Positions 61,616-64,000 of a stretch of 64,000 nt of DNA are shown in pieces. The position numbers were made by a program, and so were the translations under genes. The stretch comes from Lachnospiraceae bacterium (GTDB lineage Bacteria; Bacillota; Clostridia; Lachnospirales; Lachnospiraceae). Under the pieces are notes generated by a model. It had not been told where the DNA came from, did not search any database, and worked only from the letters and a program-made list of their open reading frames with translations. Location of the stretch: contig JAGBMJ010000015.1 of NCBI GenBank assembly GCA_017634975.1, positions 80,578 through 144,577 of the forward strand. The letters are read 5' to 3'. Numbering within the stretch: the stretch's first letter is position 1; each line of letters opens with the position of its first letter.

Positions 61616-62965
61616 GTGCGAAATACATATTCTAAATTTAAACTTAAGAGTAAATTACAAATATACGTAACGATACTGATTACTCTTTTTACTTTCCTGA
61701 TTCTAATAACAAATTCTGTTCTATATGCTCAGGCAGAAAATGAATTTGTTTTAGGCTGCTTTATTACACTAAGAGGAGAAATAACTTGTTCTGATACCAG
61801 TGTTGCACCTACTCTAACAAAAATATCAATCTATGATGCCAACAAAACTTCAACACTTGTTAAAGAGGTGATCGTACAAGGCGGTTCTTATGAAATAAAC
61901 CTTGATCCCGGTATTTACTGTATATATTATGCATCAGAAGGATACTCTACATATGTTTCTAACGAAATAACTGTAACCAGAGCATCCGTATACACAAATG
62001 ATATTGTATTTCAAAAGCCAGAGGAAGCTTCTCGGCCGGTATCTGTTGTCTTTACGATTACTGATAAAAATGGAGTACCATTTTCAAACTGTGAGGCATT
62101 TATAAATATGCACAAAGATTATGTGTCATATATTCCTAATGCATCATGGCGCGGACGGACGGATACAAATGGACGTTGTGTACTCAATGTTGATTTGATA
62201 GAAGGGAAATATACGGTATCAGTTTTTTATTCTAACAAAAACTATCTTGCTGAAGCGATATTGGAAAAGTCTACTGCAGAGATTTTAAATGATAGCTATG
62301 TTCAAGGATCATATTATCATATTCCAGTAAAAATTGATTGCATTTTACCTATTGATACTATGCCCAAAACAGCTGTACTCCCCGATGATGTGTATTTTGA
62401 AAATGGAATATTTAATTCAAAATATGTTGGTGATGATTTTGACTTTAATTCATGTGGTATATTACGTGGTCCGTTTGATGATGTGTATTGGGGAATTATT
62501 TATGGAGATGCAAAGGAGTATATAGATGCTGGTCTAGGCTTCCAAGCCATCGGTACAAATGCTGAACCTTGGATTATTGAAGATGGAGAGCTCGTTCATA
62601 AGCAAACAGTCTTTGGAACATCTGATGAAAGCACTTCTAAGATATATTTACCTATAGATTTAGAAGAGTATGATGTAGCAAAATATGGGCCGTGCCTTAA
62701 TATAACTATGGAATTATCCGGTTTTCACGGTAAATATGAAGATGGTATACATAATCGCCTTTGGTATATTAAATATCCAGCTGAAGGAAGAATTGATGCT
62801 TTAGAAACGGGATACATAGGACCTTGCGAAGAGACGAATGGATATATTGATGCTTATAGAGGTCTCGTTCCTAATGATGAGACTCTAGTGAATTTTATTT
62901 CTTTTCGCATAGAATCCTATGAGGAGGTTAGAATCAAAAAGATTTGGATTACTAATTCAAAATAA
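61616..62965 (+). CDS. Secreted paralogue of the preceding protein with a different C-terminal half
   Basis: The 449-residue protein begins at GTG with AAGGAG as ribosome site. It has a signal peptide (about 1-40) and one first domain (about 43-120) nearly the same as the preceding protein's first domain. A second beta-sandwich domain follows (about 135-230). The C-terminal 210 residues have no counterpart in the neighbour and resemble a beta-rich lectin- or laminin-like domain (W and G rich, for example EEYDVAKYGPCLNITMELSG). The pair evidently arose by duplication. The spacing of 24 bp indicates one transcript. Confidence 0.7.
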   Translation: MRNTYSKFKLKSKLQIYVTILITLFTFLILITNSVLYAQAENEFVLGCFITLRGEITCSDTSVAPTLTKISIYDANKTSTLVKEVIVQGGSYEINLDPGIYCIYYASEGYSTYVSNEITVTRASVYTNDIVFQKPEEASRPVSVVFTITDKNGVPFSNCEAFINMHKDYVSYIPNASWRGRTDTNGRCVLNVDLIEGKYTVSVFYSNKNYLAEAILEKSTAEILNDSYVQGSYYHIPVKIDCILPIDTMPKTAVLPDDVYFENGIFNSKYVGDDFDFNSCGILRGPFDDVYWGIIYGDAKEYIDAGLGFQAIGTNAEPWIIEDGELVHKQTVFGTSDESTSKIYLPIDLEEYDVAKYGPCLNITMELSGFHGKYEDGIHNRLWYIKYPAEGRIDALETGYIGPCEETNGYIDAYRGLVPNDETLVNFISFRIESYEEVRIKKIWITNSK

Positions 62966-63030
62966 ATTTGCCAATCGCTTTCCATACAGTACGAAATCTT
63001 ATGTGCAAATTCTCCAAAATTCTAATTATT

Positions 63031-63062
63031 TCCCTAGGGCATATGCTCTAGGGATTGTTTTA
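63031..63062 (+). terminator. Terminator after the paralogue pair
   Basis: TCCCTAG and CTAGGGA arms pair around GGCATATGCT, itself self-complementary, and TTGTTTT follows. Confidence 0.85.
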
Positions 63063-63202
63063 TTATCCGCTTTATATATGACCATTCTAATATCATCGTA
63101 CAAAGCCACAGCTATGAGCACTCTCATGAGATGTCGTTAATCACTAAACTGTATAGATACATTTTTGTAGAAAAACTGTTTAATTAATTTGATCTAACAA
63201 CA

Positions 63203-63288
63203 AAGAGCCCTGTATCTAAGAGATTAGGGCTTTTTGCTGTTATAGAAAAGAGAAAATCCCTTTAAATACACCCTTTACAGGGATTTTG
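63203..63288. terminator. Two further terminator-like hairpins in the gene-free stretch 62966-63479
   Basis: AGCCCT/AGGGCT (63206-63211/63226-63231) is followed by TTTTT. AAAATCCCT/AGGGATTTT (63253-63261/63279-63287) follows. No gene is seen from 62966 to 63479. Confidence 0.6.
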
Positions 63289-63479
63289 CTGGGGCATTAT
63301 TGCCAGAGGGAGTTATTGTAAGCGGTAGAATAAAACTGGCACTTTGGTTTCTACTTGCTTTTTACACCGGAGAGTGATTAGATGTTGCTGACCCCTTCGC
63401 TTGTCGCTAATTCGATCAGTTGAAATGTCCACGTTCTGCTCATTTTAATGTCTGGAGAAGGATTAGGTTATTCCGGGGA

Positions 63480-63842
63480 TTACTCCCCGGATACCCCCTT
63501 TTTACCTAACAGTAATTCAATCAGTTGGAGCGCATTGCCTATCGCACAAGCATCTTCATATCTCAGTTGGCCGGTATCATATATAGATCGTATATTCCAA
63601 TAACGATCTTTATACGATAAGATTTCACATCCAACATTCCAATCCGGTATACAAAGGAAATGCCCCTTACTGTGTCTGCCGAAAACTATGCGAAAAGTAT
63701 ATCCACCGGCATCAATCATTACCTCATAAGGTTCTGTTTTTATGTTGATCAGCCATATGAATCCCTGCTTTCGCAGGATTTTTGACTTATCATCATATGT
63801 TTTTTCCGGAGTCACCGGATACCAGAACTGAATATCGCTCAA
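63480..63842 (-). CDS. DUF6618-like protein, often linked to integrative elements
   Basis: The 120-residue protein starts at a TTG with a strong GGGAGGTGAT ribosome site. Its middle section (GYTFRIVFGRHSKGHFLCIPDWNVGCEL, split: FRIVFGRH, LCIPDWNVGCE, DRYWNIRSI) resembles a small family frequently carried on integrative conjugative elements. The molecular role is not known. Immediately upstream is a 24-bp tandem repeat. Its presence supports an integrated element in this region. Confidence 0.55.
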   Translation of the reverse strand: MSDIQFWYPVTPEKTYDDKSKILRKQGFIWLINIKTEPYEVMIDAGGYTFRIVFGRHSKGHFLCIPDWNVGCEILSYKDRYWNIRSIYDTGQLRYEDACAIGNALQLIELLLGKKGVSGE

Positions 63843-63962
63843 GTCGCATCACCTCCCAGTGTTAGCGTCGGGAGATTTTAACCACTTAGAGTCGGAAAGA
63901 TACAACCATTACGGGTCGGGAAGGAATAACCAATCTTGGTCAATCAGAAAAAGCCATTGTTC
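63843..63962. repeat. Five 24-bp tandem repeat units beginning GTCG
   Basis: Units begin at 63843, 63867, 63891, 63915 and 63939, with GTCGGRA at the start and AACCA near position 14 in the three clearest ones (63867, 63891, 63915). The first and last are degenerate. On the minus strand each unit reads as an octapeptide of the type xxWLFLPD, interrupted by stops. The array abuts the start of the gene at 63842. Confidence 0.7.
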
Positions 63963-64000
63963 TTTTTGAAATATGAAATATACTGATGTATGCCAATGCA

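Noticed and set aside
63378-63443. A 21-residue reading frame on the minus strand with QLIEL, similar to the end of the neighbouring gene
   Set aside because: It is too short and lacks a clear ribosome site. It might be a fragment of a duplicated gene, but the match is only a few residues.
63843-63962. CRISPR array
   Set aside because: The units are contiguous with no spacers, have only moderate identity and no cas genes are present.

Overview
The window reads as chromosomal DNA of a fibre-degrading, Gram-positive gut or rumen bacterium of the Lachnospiraceae type (Butyrivibrio/Roseburia/Lachnospira-like). This is inferred from gene content: lipoproteins with clear lipoboxes, strong AGGAGG ribosome sites, a carbohydrate importer without its own ATPase, acetate kinase, AgrA/AgrC-like regulators, a cytoplasmic GH9 cellodextrinase resembling Butyrivibrio Ced1, and many plant-polysaccharide enzymes. 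No rRNA or species marker is present, so the genus is not fixed.

Layout. (1) 1-15.3 kb is a plant cell-wall (mainly pectin) locus: the tail of a polysaccharide-binding surface protein, a GH43 glycosidase, an LplA/B/C-type importer, then an operon with SGNH acetylesterase, ABC exporter, YesL-like protein, sugar isomerase/epimerase, GH105, GH28 and acetate kinase. Both main operons have a near-consensus sigma-A promoter followed by the same 14-bp CcpA/LacI-type operator. (2) 15.3-24.2 kb holds a TIR-domain membrane protein, a cation/proton antiporter with TrkA, a diguanylate cyclase, a PD-(D/E)XK-like protein, an acyltransferase and a small membrane protein. (3) 24.2-31.4 kb is a tight operon: LytTR regulator, GHKL kinase, M13 metalloprotease lipoprotein, FtsX-type permease and ATPase. 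(4) 31.5-42.0 kb holds housekeeping and lipoprotein genes, the cytoplasmic GH9, MazG, MTA/SAH nucleosidase, tRNA-Lys(CTT) and a metallophosphoesterase. (5) 42.0-42.9 kb has no gene but contains an elaborately self-complementary segment of about 520 nt, a candidate large structured RNA, inside a MITE-like element with 17-bp inverted ends. (6) 42.9-54.0 kb: a membrane-anchored GH9 with carbohydrate-binding module, RsmA, an unrecognised three-gene membrane cluster, a second diguanylate cyclase, Ddl, MurF and an FAD protein. (7) From about 54.65 kb the DNA becomes visibly A+T-rich, starting beside a 5'-truncated plsC. This probable island encodes a 1461-residue CBM2-like/calcium-repeat surface protein, an NTF2-like protein, two tandem paralogous secreted proteins and a DUF6618-like gene preceded by a 24-bp tandem repeat.

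How it fits together. Surface binding proteins and the anchored GH9 would hold and cut plant fibre, the importer takes up oligosaccharides, cytoplasmic GH43, GH105, GH28, GH9 and the acetylesterase finish them, and acetate kinase connects to fermentation. Intergenic regions carry at least two families of palindromic repeats (a GTTACTRTTCACAG type and a GGGGACGG type) in many copies. The observations most worth following up are the structured RNA/MITE at 42 kb, the shared operator, the protease-sensor-transporter operon and the A+T-rich island.
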